Shown piece after piece: positions 23,035 through 34,560 of a DNA stretch of 64,000 nucleotides. The notes beneath the pieces are model-generated. The model was not told the DNA's origin and ran no database searches. It saw nothing but the letters and a program-made list of their open reading frames with translations. The position numbers and the translations under genes were made by a program. Where the stretch lies: assembly GCF_040954835.1 (NCBI RefSeq), contig NC_090714.1, positions 4,204,501 to 4,268,500 on the forward strand, given 5' to 3'. The stretch's first letter is position 1; the number at the start of each line of letters is the position of its first letter. The DNA comes from Lepisosteus oculatus (taxonomy: Eukaryota; Chordata; Actinopteri; Semionotiformes; Lepisosteidae).

Positions 23035-24400
23035 CAAGGTTCAATCAACCATTTATTGAGCGAAAATGGCATACAAAACAAAGCATTACAATACGTCAAA
23101 TGCACAAGCTTAGAAGTGAAAATGAACATGCATTTCAATCACAAAGTGTCAAAGCACGGCTACATTAATGCAAAATACTGTTACAAGTTAACAGAGTAAG
23201 AAAACATTTGCAAGCAGCTACATGTTAAAACAGAAACACACAGCACGTTACTGTTTCGTCGAGGCAGCGACCGGAATGAAGACTGCAACTTTGTTGCAAT
23301 TCCTGCAAAACAACAAAATCAGAATTAACTTTCGGTTACAAACAGGATCTCGAAATTATCTCAGGCAGATAGATGTTCTGAAACGATTCTTGCGTTCAAA
23401 AGATGAAAGTTTTAAAAGATTTACAGATGCAATAAAGCGATTAGCCTGGTGTAACAGTTACATTTAAAGTGTGAATACTGAAACAACACAGCTAGAGTGT
23501 GTCGATTAGGAACTACCACTACGAATGTGCTCTTTAACGTTTTCCATTTTGATTAGCATATTCGTTTTCTGCAACAATTAATTTAACACACAAAGTTAAT
23601 CCATATCTTTATAGGCTCCGTTGTTTTAATTGTTGTGATGCAATTTGGACGCCAAAACGGTTCTGAATAATTATTATACGCAGCAACAAACCCGAAATTG
23701 ATCGTAGTTTAGCAGAAAACGAGTTCTATAAATAGCAGGCCTACAATTTTGTAGGGTCAAAACCATTTCTGCCCGGGAGAAATCTAGTATCGCCTAGTTT
23801 GAGTCTTTTTTTGACAAGGTGTATCACATTTCCAACAACAATTTTCAGGAGATACATTATCTAATGTAGTTCAAAATGATACGTGTAAACGAATAAAAAG
23901 GTTTATACTTACATCGATAATTCCACCAGCTGAGCCAAGCATGTCCTACCCGCAGACACCGAACTGGAAACACAAGAACACAAGTGTTTAGACGATTATT
24001 TAAAGTTACATTAAACCAAGGTTTCTTAGTAGTAAACAGGGTTTTCACCAGGCTAGATAGCGCAGAAAACATTTCAAAGAAATACGTGTAAAGGAATGAG
24101 TAAAACGTTTATACTTACTTGGATAATTGCAGCAGCTGAGCCAAGCATGTCCTGCCCGAAGACACACAAATACAGAATTTAGAATTTAAAGACCATTAAA
24201 ACTAACAAGTATTCGTTGCAAGATAGATTTTTATCACTTTTCCTGCGAGGTTTAGACTACATAATTACAAGAGTTAAATTTTATCTATATTCAAATAGAG
24301 GAAAAACAGAAAATAATCATAAAAGACGCGGAACAAACTCACTCAGCTCCGCTCTCTCCAGCAGAAACCGGCGTACAGGTGCGCGGGGCGTGGCCTGCGA
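23035..24400 (-). ncRNA. Predicted spliced long non-coding RNA, - strand, with duplicated 33-nt exon (R1)
   Basis: Signals on the - strand: a GC-box-rich start ('ggggcgtggcc', 'gtgggcgtggcc' at 24380-24430), with exon 1 ending at 24343 before GTGAGT. There follow two 33-nt exons, 24151-24119 and 23945-23913, both beginning GACATGCTTGGCTCAGCT and followed by GTAAGTATAAAC. The last exon opens at 23302 ('gttttgcag/gaattgc') and ends near 23035, after AATAAA at 23057-23052. If translated from the ATG in the last 33-nt exon it would give only ~35 residues starting MLGSAGGIID. R2 keeps most of this (42667-42635 and the last exon), but its tiny frame ends earlier. I favour non-coding RNA. Confidence 0.4.
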
Positions 24401-24814
24401 GAGATGTCATTCGAGTGGGCGTGGCCACAGTCTGACGGTACAGGTTGCTTTTTTCTTGGCTCCACCTGGAAACTTGTTAAAGAAATCGAGCATGTTTACA
24501 GTAGCCCCCATGAATTACAAGTTTCAAAATCTTTCCCATAGCCCACTGAGTAATCACAGTGCATTTAATCCTTATTAGTATCTGAAAGCCGCATGATGTG
24601 AATGAAATAATGTAGCAATATGTAGGCGAGCTGTGGGGTCTAAAGTTCTTTGAAGGACACTTACTGTTCTATAACCTGATCTATATAAACTCTGCACCAA
24701 GAAGTCCGATTTTTCATGTGTAAACGTTTATCGTGCACTCAATTTACCACCTTTCTACTTCTAATTAGTCATGCAGCTGAAGTGTTGATGCAATACATTA
24801 CAAGAACATGAGAA

Positions 24815-25060
24815 AATTCAAATGAGAGGACAGTATTTGATCCATGTAGCCCTTTTGGTTAGTGAAATCAGTTTGATTGGATAGTCTCAAAGAACCATTG
24901 TTCAAAACTAAAGAGGCTGTTGGTTTCAACAAAATGGCTGGATTGCCTGTGCCACTCTCCCACAACTCTTTGTGTAAAGAAGTTTTAAATACACTTTCCC
25001 ATGACATCCTTTCATGCTTATCTTGGGTCATGTCAAAGTTGTCCACACTGTATTACTGCA
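24815..25060 (-). repeat. LINE-derived 3' repeat fragment (R1)
   Basis: The - strand carries 'acacaaagagttgtgggag', then 'tggcacaggcaatccagcc' and 'attttgttgaaaccaac', a widespread fish repeat. The same family lies at 43535-43790 (R2, -) and 57770-57985 (+). Family name not certain. Confidence 0.65.
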
Positions 25061-25650
25061 ACTTATTTTTTTTTTAACTGGTTAACTGCAGCAACTAATT
25101 AAAACATTAGCATAACACTAGTGCACTGTACTGAAGTACATGTTATATTCAAATAAACTCAAATCTCAGATTTCATGCTTCACTTGTTAAACCAGGCGGA
25201 CCCACCAGGGCTTTTGCAGAGGCAGAACCTACCTGGCAGGAGATGAACAATTTCCTAAAAAGCTCTGGAGCAGGATCAGCGTAAATGGTGTCCAGTAGAA
25301 GACTCCCAAGTACTGCGAGAGGCTCAGGCGCAGACTCTGGGAGCTGGTGAAAGCAGCAGGGAGGAGGAACTCAGTCAAGGAAAGCTGGCTGATTGCAAAG
25401 AGGTGTGTGAGGCCATGAGGGTTTTGGCTGCCACTATGGACATCTTAGGCTCAGAGTCTACAGTTCGCTGATGTCTCTGTCCTCTCTGATCTCCTCTGAA
25501 ATCAAGCCCTAGGTCCCTCACATCGCTGAGTTCTTCACTTGTGGTGTCCTGAGCTCAATGAGCTTCACCTCCGGCTCTCACCCTCTGGCTAGTCCTTGTC
25601 AGGGAGAAGCAGCGGATCGCCCTCGACTCGATCAATCTAGTTTGACCAGA

Positions 25651-26590
25651 GCTGCTCTATCGCCTCTTTGCCTTACTGGCAGGCCGACTCAGCAACGACC
25701 GAGGCTGCTTCTCCTCCAGACCTTCCTGCACCTCAATGACACTTCTCAGTCTCTCCAGGAGCCTCCCTGCTCTTCGCCACCCCTCCAGGAGCCTCTTTCT
25801 CCCCCCTGTAGCCACTGGTCCCCTCATGACCAGCCAGCCCTCGGGCTTCCAGGTCCTCCTCCAGCCGCTGACATCATCTCCTGACACCTCCTGGCCGGGT
25901 CTCACACAAACCAGAGTCTCCAGAGTCTCCAGAGTCTCACTCTCACACTCAGACTCAGCTCACTCATTACACAACTTTACACACTCATGTTAGAACCACA
26001 CAACTCAGTGCCTCACTGTCGTGTCCTACAGTAGGCTCTGCACAGACAGCTGACAGCACACCATTCCTGCGCCCAGTCACCAATGCTAACTACCTCCACC
26101 CTCAGTGGAGCTTTAACTCCCTCTCACTCTCATTCACAGCAGACTTACTGCACAGCCCTGTTCTCACACTCAACAGGCTGCTCTGTCTTTAAAAAATCAC
26201 ATCTTTCACACCAGACAATTCCCTCCAGGATAGCTGCTCTCACTCCATCCCTTCGATGTTCTTCTCCACAGTCTCCTCTGACACTGTTGCTCTCATATCT
26301 CTCCCCTCATCAGGGTTTCTTACACTGCAGCCACTACTCTGCTCTCACATCCGGCAGACCTGTTCTTTCCAGCTCTTATTATTAGACACAGCTCCGACCT
26401 GGTGACTCTCACTGCTGTGCCTCAGCCTGCATGTTAACAGGAGACCTGTTCTCCTCTGGACTGCCACTAACTCAGGACTGACCTCCTGCTTCAACTCTCC
26501 CAGGGAAGTTTTCAGCCTGATCTAATAATCACGCCTCCAGCTGAATCTCCTGAGCTTCCAGATGCTCTTCAGCTGTGGTCACATAGTAAT
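25651..26590. other. Pyrimidine-rich unique sequence right of R1
   Basis: CT-rich text with short internal repeats ('cagagtctc' three times near 25911-25940). Several frames are open on one strand, as expected from skewed composition; none is recognised. Not present in R2. Confidence 0.4.
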
Positions 26591-26599
26591 GTGCAGTTC

Positions 26600-27300
26600 T
26601 CTGTTGAGCGCTCCGCCTGCCTGCCAAACACACCCCATATGACAACATTTATACCAAAAGAGCAAAACTCAAGAAACCACAAGCACTTCAAAAACATTTC
26701 ATTTCTTAATGCAGGTGAAATTTGTTTCACAATTTTGGCAAGTATGCTAACTAGGCTGACTATGAACAACAATTCTATTGATGCATCTCTACAAAAGAGT
26801 GGTGTTCCAGGAGTGTCTGGATGCCTGGAACATGCTGGCACCATTTCTAAGATCACAGGAAGTGCGAAGCAAAAAGACCTTGCAGTCCTATTGTTAGATC
26901 TAGCTAATGCCTGTGGAGTTATACTATATCTCACAAGCTGGTTGTCACCATTTTATACTACTTTGTTCCTGGAAGGTTTTAAGAGCTACATCATCTTTTG
27001 ATCTATAGACACAAAGCAAGGAGCCCTGAACTGACTGTGCCCTGGGGCATCAGTGTAGAGGAGGCACATGAGCAAAAACCCAGGGAATATCAGTCCCTCA
27101 TCCCCGAGTGTCAGAGAAATGTGTGGACAGTATGAAGACTCCCAGCTGAAGCTGGCTGTAGAGGTTTTGTGGGACAGTCACTTTGGAGAGGCCTGGGGCT
27201 GCTTGGTGTCAAACAAGCAGCAAAGAGAAAGTTAGTGGCCAAGGTCTGTGAGCAAGTAAGTGCAGTATCCATCTGGATACTGGCTCTGGGTGACAAGGAG
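26600..27300 (+). mobile_element. Non-LTR retrotransposon reverse-transcriptase remnant
   Basis: One 136-codon frame (26591-27001) contains FIPKEQNS, then ISFLNAGEICFTILASMLT, GVPGVSGCLEHAGTI and DLAVLLLDLANACG, equivalent to the reverse-transcriptase region up to motif A (LDLANAYGSIP in relatives). About 130 bases on, in another frame, come NVWTV, then GCRGFVGQSLWRGLGLLGV and RRKLV-like text, which is near the C-terminus of the same element class. The central catalytic region is absent, so the copy is internally deleted and dead. The clade is not certain. Confidence 0.7.
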
Positions 27301-30300
27301 TGAGCTTTGGCTGTAGGGAGACAGACCTGAGCTGTTATGAGTGGATCTGAGTAACAACACTTGTGCCATAAACAATCCAGTGAATCTCAAAGAAAATGAG
27401 GGTTATATATCTTCACACCTCTGTGTTAGTTTATTGTAAATGCTCCTCTGGCAGGGTTACACTGACAAGATGTGTCTTGTGCGTTTCTGGCCCTTTTGAG
27501 AGGGGATATGTGACCAATTTGGCGGAAGATGTTCATGGTCCATCTCCCATTCCTGAATTGTTCAAACTGGTAGAAGCAGTAAGAACAGTTCATTCATAAT
27601 GGGTTGTGCCTAAAACAAAGAGATGAAACTGAAAACTGATAGCTGCTGGGGTTCTTTGAGTACATGAGGAGAAGCCAAAACCTTAAGCAAACACAAACAA
27701 AATGTTATTTCAGACTCTACTGGTGATTAAAAAAGTCACTCTGCTAGTTTTTTAAGTGCCTGCTTACCAAACCACCAGACCAAATCTCAGTGCAAATGGA
27801 AGGAAGCTGTTCAATGGGAAAAAACTGTTAAAGACCATCAGCCAATACAGGGCATCAAAAATTGATGGTTAATTCTATGTCTCAATGTAATCCCTCAAGA
27901 TCCTTAGTTAATTTAAATTTCAGGAGACTCTATTAGCAAAGCATGGATTTGCAATGGGTCTGCAGCACTGACTTTCTCCTTTGAGAAACCTCAGCTGAGA
28001 ATGCTATTCCAATCATAGCAGACATGGACAAATGTTCTGACGGAGGAAGAGGAAGAATACTGGGTAGGGATGCAGAAGTGGTTTAAGAGTTTATCAGAAA
28101 TCTGTACATGTATAAGGAATATATATAAGCCATTACCAAATCATTATATTTCTCTATTAAACGATTCCTGAAATAGACTGAGGTATGGTGAAATGTTTCG
28201 GAATTAATAATGTTCGAGGAAAATGGATTAAAGCAATGTTGCACTGTCCCTAGAAGGCTTCTGTAGTCACCTTGCATTTTGGCTCAAGCCCAGGCTGTGG
28301 TGTTTCTCTGAGCCAGGATGGCTTCTGAGAAGGTAGGGATCTGGAAACAGGTGTGCACTATTGAGCTGGACACTCCTGGGCATTCCGCATGAGGATTGTA
28401 GGGCTTTGGGATAGGTTCCCATGGAATTAGCCAAGCCCCTGTAATTAATGAAGAGGCTTATAAAAGTGACGTTTGGGAGAAATGCATTCAAACGTCAGTG
28501 TGAGTATTGCCCATGCTCTTGTGGTCTGGAGTAGTGGGATTTGTTTGGTGAGAAGAGCAAGATGTCACTGGTTTGGAAAATTCAACCAGCACACTTTTAC
28601 TGAAGCCAGCAGATCCTCCTTGGGACTTGACAAGCTGAGCTGTGTGAAAACACAACGTTTTGGCCGTGGAGCCTTTACAACGTTGTTTTATTTCTTCTTT
28701 TTTTCAGCATAGAATAAACGTATTACTTGTTCCTTTGCAGCCTATGCATACTGACACAGCTACCCACCTAAGCTGAGCTGTGGCTTGGAAATGCAGTAAG
28801 GGATGCTGTCCAGTAGGGGGAGTTACATGTGCTGGGATGGTATGTAAAGGATGCGTGTGCCAGCTCATGGGTAAACTATGTTGGGATGAGCTGAAGCTGT
28901 GGAGTAAATTGGCATTGCAGACCTACATTCAGCAGCACTGACCACAGCTGTTCAGGGTGTTGTATGCAAAATCCAGCTGAGCTTGTCCACATTGGTGTTT
29001 CTGTATTTTCTAGATGAGGGTTAGCTGGCTGCACTGTTGTACTGCTTCTGGAGGCAGTAGGTCCTTCAGCACAGGACTGACACTCTGCACAATTGAGTCT
29101 TCATGGGTTCGTACAGTGCCTTGCATTGATCCATCCTGTATGTCTTGGCAGCAAGCTGTTATGGAATCTGTCACTGAGAACCCCATTCCAAAGTACTAGG
29201 AAGCTGTAGTGGGAAGAATCCAGTGCACTCCTGATTTGGGGGATCCAGAAACCCAGTCTGACCCTGCTGAACAGCCAGTGGGGAGAGATCCACCGAAAAT
29301 CCAGGTAGGGCACTGCGGTACTTGGCTCAGCTGTTGAAATGAGTGGAAAATGAAGGTATATTGAAGGTCTGGATAAAAGCATCAGCCTAACAACCCAGTC
29401 CCTTTGTGCTAAAGGCTGCTTCCTCACAGCAGTATCTCCACTGGACAGTGATGGAAACCGTCCTTCAATGATGGTAATGGGTGAGGTTGAGCATGCTCTC
29501 TGTGCTTGGGAGTCCACTGTGTGACTGTCCTGGGTATGAGTGTCCAGTGTGTGGTGTCAGGACTTGGTCATGTAATCTGTCCTTTCAAGACGCGCAGGAG
29601 AGGTGTGCTCTTGGTATCTTTTTCCCCACTTCTGAAAAGAGCCCAGTTGATCACATGGGAAGAATGGAGAGATGTGCTGGGAAGCCTTTTTCTTCTGCCC
29701 TGGGAAGGATGGAGACTGGCAACCGAAGCTCTCCAGCAGGAAGGGGAGATCCTCAGCACTGCATCTGTGATGTGGAACCAAGATCTGTGGTTTGTATGGG
29801 GCTCCTCTGACCTTCTGTCATGTCCTTGAGCCTGCTCTTTTAATATGTGTATCATGTCTGTACAATAAAGCCAAGGTTTCACTGGAAGTCTCATGTACAC
29901 CCATTAACTTTGAACTCTGTCCTCTGTTGTGGTGCCACTGGTTAGTCCCCGATTGCTTTATTGGACTGAAGATCAGTACCTTCAGGGGTAGCTTTCATTG
30001 GGCTTCAATGTAATGTGGAGGGAAATTGCTGTATCTTCTCATGTACTGTTATCTCTTAAGAGATTAATGGCACCTTGCACTAACCAAGGAGCTTCAGTTG
30101 TCACACCTGTAAAGTAAGTCTCTGCCTATTTAATCTGAACAACTGCAGAAGAAGGGATCTATAGACCTCATCCTGAAACACCAATTGAAATGGTCTTACA
30201 GGTCCTCCACTATTTACCCAGGAGCACTGGGGAGAGAGTGCAGTTATGTGAATTGATCACTCACTGCCAGGAGCTCCTTTAAGGGTCCTCATTTTGTTGT

Positions 30301-31200
30301 GACTCCTTCAGAATTTTACATCACCTGGAGGGTTAGTCCAAGTCCTTAAATGACCTTTTAATAGGCAAGTATGGAACCCACAGAGCCCAGCCTCCCCCAA
30401 AATGGGGTTGAGAGAGTCTCCACTTAATCTAGAGCATATTGGGTTCTGTTACTACAGTCCAGTGAGAGAACATGTTTTGGTGATTTATTTAATCTGGGTA
30501 CAGGGCACAGTTACCATTCTCACTTTAAGTATTTTGTATAACTACTTCAACATTGTGGAGGGGAGTTGGGGGCAGGCATGTAATTACAGTTATAAATTAT
30601 TTATTATCTGTTGGTACAGAAAGCAGGGAATTCCACAAAGCTTGCATTAGTGTCACATATGCAGATGTGTCTCTGAAATAGACAGCAAACAGAGCTGTAC
30701 CTTTACATTTCAGGATCTTGGTCTCTTGTGTTCAGAAGGGTTTCATCCTACTGCAGTTATTTCACTACTGCACAAGGCTCAGTCCTCTTTCGTAGGTGGT
30801 GTTTGACATATTGGCAGGGATTCACTTTATCCATCATGTAAATGTGACAGTACCTGGTGACATGCACCAACAGGCCCTCTACCAGTTAGAGGAAAAGAGA
30901 AATTAAATTAATGGAAAACAAGCCTAGGCTGTCTAGACTAGCCATGAATTCAGCCAGGACTCCAGGGTTAACATCCCTACTCTTTAATCATTACAGACCT
31001 TTTTTAAACATCCAAACGATTGAACCTCTTAGAGCAAGGGGTAAGATGGAAGAGCACCTCCTACAGGTCTCTCCCACCCCAAACCCCACTCACAGTGATA
31101 GTCTGGATTTCCAGTTTCTGTACCAGTCTTGAGTAGGCTCAGACTTGCTTAATGTGAGATCAGGCTACAAGGTAGTAACACTGTTTTATTTTCCAGATCT
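27301..31200. other. Spacer between R1 and R2 without a recognised gene
   Basis: No multi-exon gene can be built here. The longest frames (29517-29101, 138 codons -, and 29481-29810, +) match nothing I know. An AATAAA at about 29863 ('gtacaataaagcc') looks like a 3' end on the + strand, but I see no gene leading into it. A ~50-bp string at 28716-28765 recurs at 45904-45950. Confidence 0.4.
28716..28765 (+). repeat. Short interspersed string, copy 1
   Basis: 'tttgcagcctatgcatactg' and following text match 45924 onwards ('tttgcagcctacgcatgcta') with few changes. Probably part of an interspersed repeat not otherwise visible. Confidence 0.4.
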
Positions 31201-31230
31201 GCTTCCTGACTGAAGAGCTGAGGAGTTTTT

Positions 31231-31413
31231 ATTGGCAAAGTTTAGAACCCAGAGCCCAACTCTGTCAACTGGTGGTTGGAGTACCTCTATCTCCTATTGG
31301 TCAGCTGTTCGTATACTGAGGAGCTGTTTCTGTTGCAAGCTTTATTATTGGTCGATAAGAGGAGGCATCTATTCAATTCCTATTGGCCAGATGTGGGGAG
31401 CTGAGAAGCCAAT
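31231..31413. promoter_or_regulatory. Cluster of five CCAAT boxes
   Basis: ATTGG at 31231, 31296, 31347 and 31382, and CCAAT at 31409, four in one orientation and one opposed. This density is typical of NF-Y-bound promoters or of LTR-like or MHC-type enhancers. No TATA box or first exon is obvious nearby. R2 begins 1.0 kb to the right. Confidence 0.4.
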
Positions 31414-33289
31414 CAGATTGTTTTCTAGATGACGATCTTCCTACACTCCTCTCTGAAACAGAATGTGTTTGAAGTTCCTAAAAGTACAGGACTGGTAGGA
31501 TTACAGAAAGTCACAATTGTATAAATTAAATAGAAGGCAATTTTCTATCCTCTGAATCATATTTACATCTTCATTAATATTCTTTGGATTGTAATGACCA
31601 CAAATGAGTTAGAACAGAGCTCTTATTATAAGTATCATGCTTGACAACAGAATCCACCTACAGTATAACAAATGTTGTGTGTGTGTAGGTATGTAGATGG
31701 ATGTAAGTTTGTCATATGTCTATTGTATGGTGTTTATTCAGATTGCTGTGGGTGTTGTTTTTATGCAAACTTGTCAGTTGTGGTTTGACTGCTAAAAAAG
31801 CCTTGAGCTATGTGTTACGGTGACTGGGAGGTGTGGCCACCATACTGTGTCCATATAGCGCTTAATTGGAACAGTTTGGGACTCAGTCAGTGTTACTGTC
31901 ATCACTGAAGCAGGAGACGATTTTTATTGACTCAGTATAAATCAAGTAAATGCAGTGAAAACTAAGTAAAAAGTATGTCATTTAAAAGTTATTAAATGTT
32001 TAAAAGGAATAAAATCTGACTCATATGTATTCAAGTGCCGTTATAATTGAAAAAAAAAAACAATTTAATATTGTCCGCTATCACCTACACTTGAGGCAGG
32101 TTTTGACATTCATGCAGATTTTTACAATTGGAACAGTCCAGTAGTCATCTTGTAAAGATGATACAGCCACCATTCAAACACAAGACACAAAATGAAGAAA
32201 ACCCAGACTCGCCTGTATCAGGATGTCTGCTCATAGCTTGACCTGGACATGCATGCAGAATGCCAAGTTTACACCAAGAGTGTGAAAGATGAGAAATGAA
32301 AAAAATTAGGAATCCCTATATTTGTGACAGTGCTGACTTTCTAATGAGAGAAACTGAAACATGTTAGTGTTCACTTGCTAATGAGAGGACTCTCTCCAGT
32401 TTTAATCGAGAGTGTGTGCATTGTGGATTATTTCAGACCTGAAGGCTTCTTCTTCTGGGAAGGAGAGATCCTGCACACTGAGCTCGTTGGAGGACAGAGC
32501 TGCCACAATGCAGGTAGGAGTATCTCTGCTCTGCTGGCACACAGCCTGGGTTTTACAGTCCAGGCTCTTTTGCACAAAGCACCTGTCAAATGTAAAGCGC
32601 TTTGTAAAATACCAGCTCTTCCCTCGTGTATTCTTGTTTCTGTCAGTATCACGTGTGCACCTGGACTTCTCCAGCAGTGTTTGGACATGAACTGGATTCT
32701 CTAAGTATCACTCTGTCCACTTGCTTCACTGGTAGAATGTGTGAATATTCCTGTAAAATGTTTATTCTTGGAAGGTACACTTTTGATGTTCGTTTTCACA
32801 TCACTGTGTTCTGAACTATGAATTTCTGTTTGTAGAACTTTTGTGATGCCAGCCACCACGGGCACTGCACTGAATGGGAGGTACTTTAAGAAGAATTTGC
32901 TCAGACTTTTGATCTCATTAAGGTGGCGAACTGAAGTACTGCAACATAAAACACCGCAATGATGATCGAAGTGGAACAAGACAGAGCAGCGCTCATAACT
33001 GCAGGCCATATAAATCAAAACCAGAGATGACAGAGAGTAGAAACTGAAGCCAAGCTGCACACAAAATACAGCTCACAGGATTTGGTGAGTACATGATTTC
33101 CCATTTGGAAAAGAACATAGAGAACATGTTGGAAGACAACAGGAAAACAAAGACTTTGTATGTAACTAAACCATAGCAAAACAAAGAAAGGGCAGGGGGA
33201 GAAGAGAGAAGAAGAAAAAAGAAAAAGGTAAAGAAATAATCAAGAGCAGATAGTATAGGATAAAAGAAGTAAAAAAACAGACCTTTTGA

Positions 33290-33790
33290 ACTGACAAATC
33301 TTTAACTCACCAGATCGGGGACTCCTGTCTGTTTCTTTATGACCTCGTTACCTGCCATGGGAGTTTGGGCAGGTGTTTGCAACTCCTCTGTATATTTCTC
33401 CTGATGCCGATAATAAAACTGCCTCATAAATTCATTTGGGAGATTTCAATGGCTGTTTGCTTAAGTCAGTTCTCCCTAATGATCATCAGTCTGTAAAAGG
33501 CTACTCAAGAGGTTCTAGGACATTAGATCCCTGTTATGGTAACATTAAGAATGCCTGTAAAGTTCATATCAAACCACCAACATGACGATCTGATCTAATC
33601 CAAAAGAAAGAGCAGGAATTCAAACCTATAATAGATTGAGAGGGGAAAGTGATTCAGAGGAATATATAGGAAGAATTGAAACAGGATAAAAGAGATTATA
33701 ATTCCAAGGTGGAGAAACTAATGAATAGAAATAATGTGCAGGAGGCGTGGTGTAGGATCTAAACCATGATTGGCCAGGTATCCCTTAGAA
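33290..33790 (+). mobile_element. L2-type LINE fragment, end of endonuclease domain (R2)
   Basis: Counterpart of 14885-15480, with the same GDFNGCLLKS-like and KGYSRGSRTLDPCYGNIK text. It is followed by R2-only sequence. Confidence 0.75.
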
Positions 33791-34209
33791 ATGGGAGCTG
33801 GCTTGAGCACACACCCCACTATGTAAATGAACTGATTTTTTTTTTTGCTCTGTTCGAGAGAAGAGAACCAGGAGAACCTATTTTTAACAATGTGATTGAC
33901 CCCACTGGTGTGTCTCTCTTTACTGTAACATCGAAACAAGTGAAGTGTGTGTTTTTTGTGTTTTAAGGACTCGAAAATGAATGTGCCTGGAAAATCTGGA
34001 AGGCAATACTTTGCAGAAATGAACAAGTCATGAAGAGCTTAGCCCTGTATTTTATAAATTATTCCAAACGTCACTGGACATATATACAGTTCTGAGTTTG
34101 TGGAAGACATCTGCACATTGGCATAACTCTATCTTAAACATCTATAACCTGTTAAGTGAAAATATTTCTGTCCAGTTACATTAACTTCAGTCACAATGAA
34201 ATGATTTGA

Positions 34210-34560
34210 ACAATTAGTTTTGTTACATCTTCAGTCTGCAACCAGTGCACTCAGGGACCCCTGTCAGTTTGTGTTACAGAGCGAAACAAGGAGTGGAAGA
34301 AGAGTCTGTTGTTTTGTTAAATCAAGAGTACAAGCATTTAGATACTCTGTCATCCTAGGTGTGTGTACTTCTTGCTGACATATCTGCATTTAACAATATT
34401 CAGCCAAACAGGTTGGTAAGGAAGATTTTGAATATGGGAGAACATCACACAATTACTCAGTGGATATACAATTCTCTTCCTGGTCGGGGACAGTATTTGT
34501 GAGTGAGGTTGGGGAAGACTCTCACCATCAGCACCAGCACAGTGGTAAGATTCCTAAGAT
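34210..34560 (+). mobile_element. L2-type LINE fragment, start of reverse-transcriptase palm (R2 only)
   Basis: Around 34370-34490 the frame reads LLADISAFNNIQPNRL, VRKILNMGE and TITQWIYNSLPGR. This is the counterpart of the L2 block 'LFVDFSSAFNTIQP...'. R1 has about 90 unrelated-looking bases here. It may be the downstream part of the same LINE as 33290-33790. Confidence 0.6.

Larger units (their letters stand above)
14057..25650. repeat. Segmental duplication unit R1 (11.6 kb)
   Basis: R1 is collinear with R2 (32445-44522) from 'gcttcttcttctgggaagg' to 'gatcaatctagtttgaccag'. The coordinate offset grows from 18388 at the left end to 18872 at the right because of indels. Identity is patchy: near-perfect at 19380-19640, 20240-20900 and 22340-22960, lower in 14400-17600, 19000-19130 and 23480-24300. 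Internal blocks in order: a splice-like ATG-CAG/gtagg start at ~14119, an L2 LINE fragment, a GC-rich island (18187-18310), an AT-rich segment, a second island (20236-20491), and two candidate transcripts facing each other (20960-24400). The right end lies in a repetitive segment. No known protein family is encoded. Confidence 0.92.

Noticed and set aside
22386-23035. GC-rich block with a - strand AATAAA considered as a solo LTR
   Set aside because: No matching terminal repeats, target-site duplication or primer-binding site were visible, and it is part of the larger duplicated unit.
29101-29517. 138-codon - strand frame in the spacer
   Set aside because: No family resemblance and no supporting signals.
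31675-31720. GT-rich tract
   Set aside because: Too short and impure to be notable.
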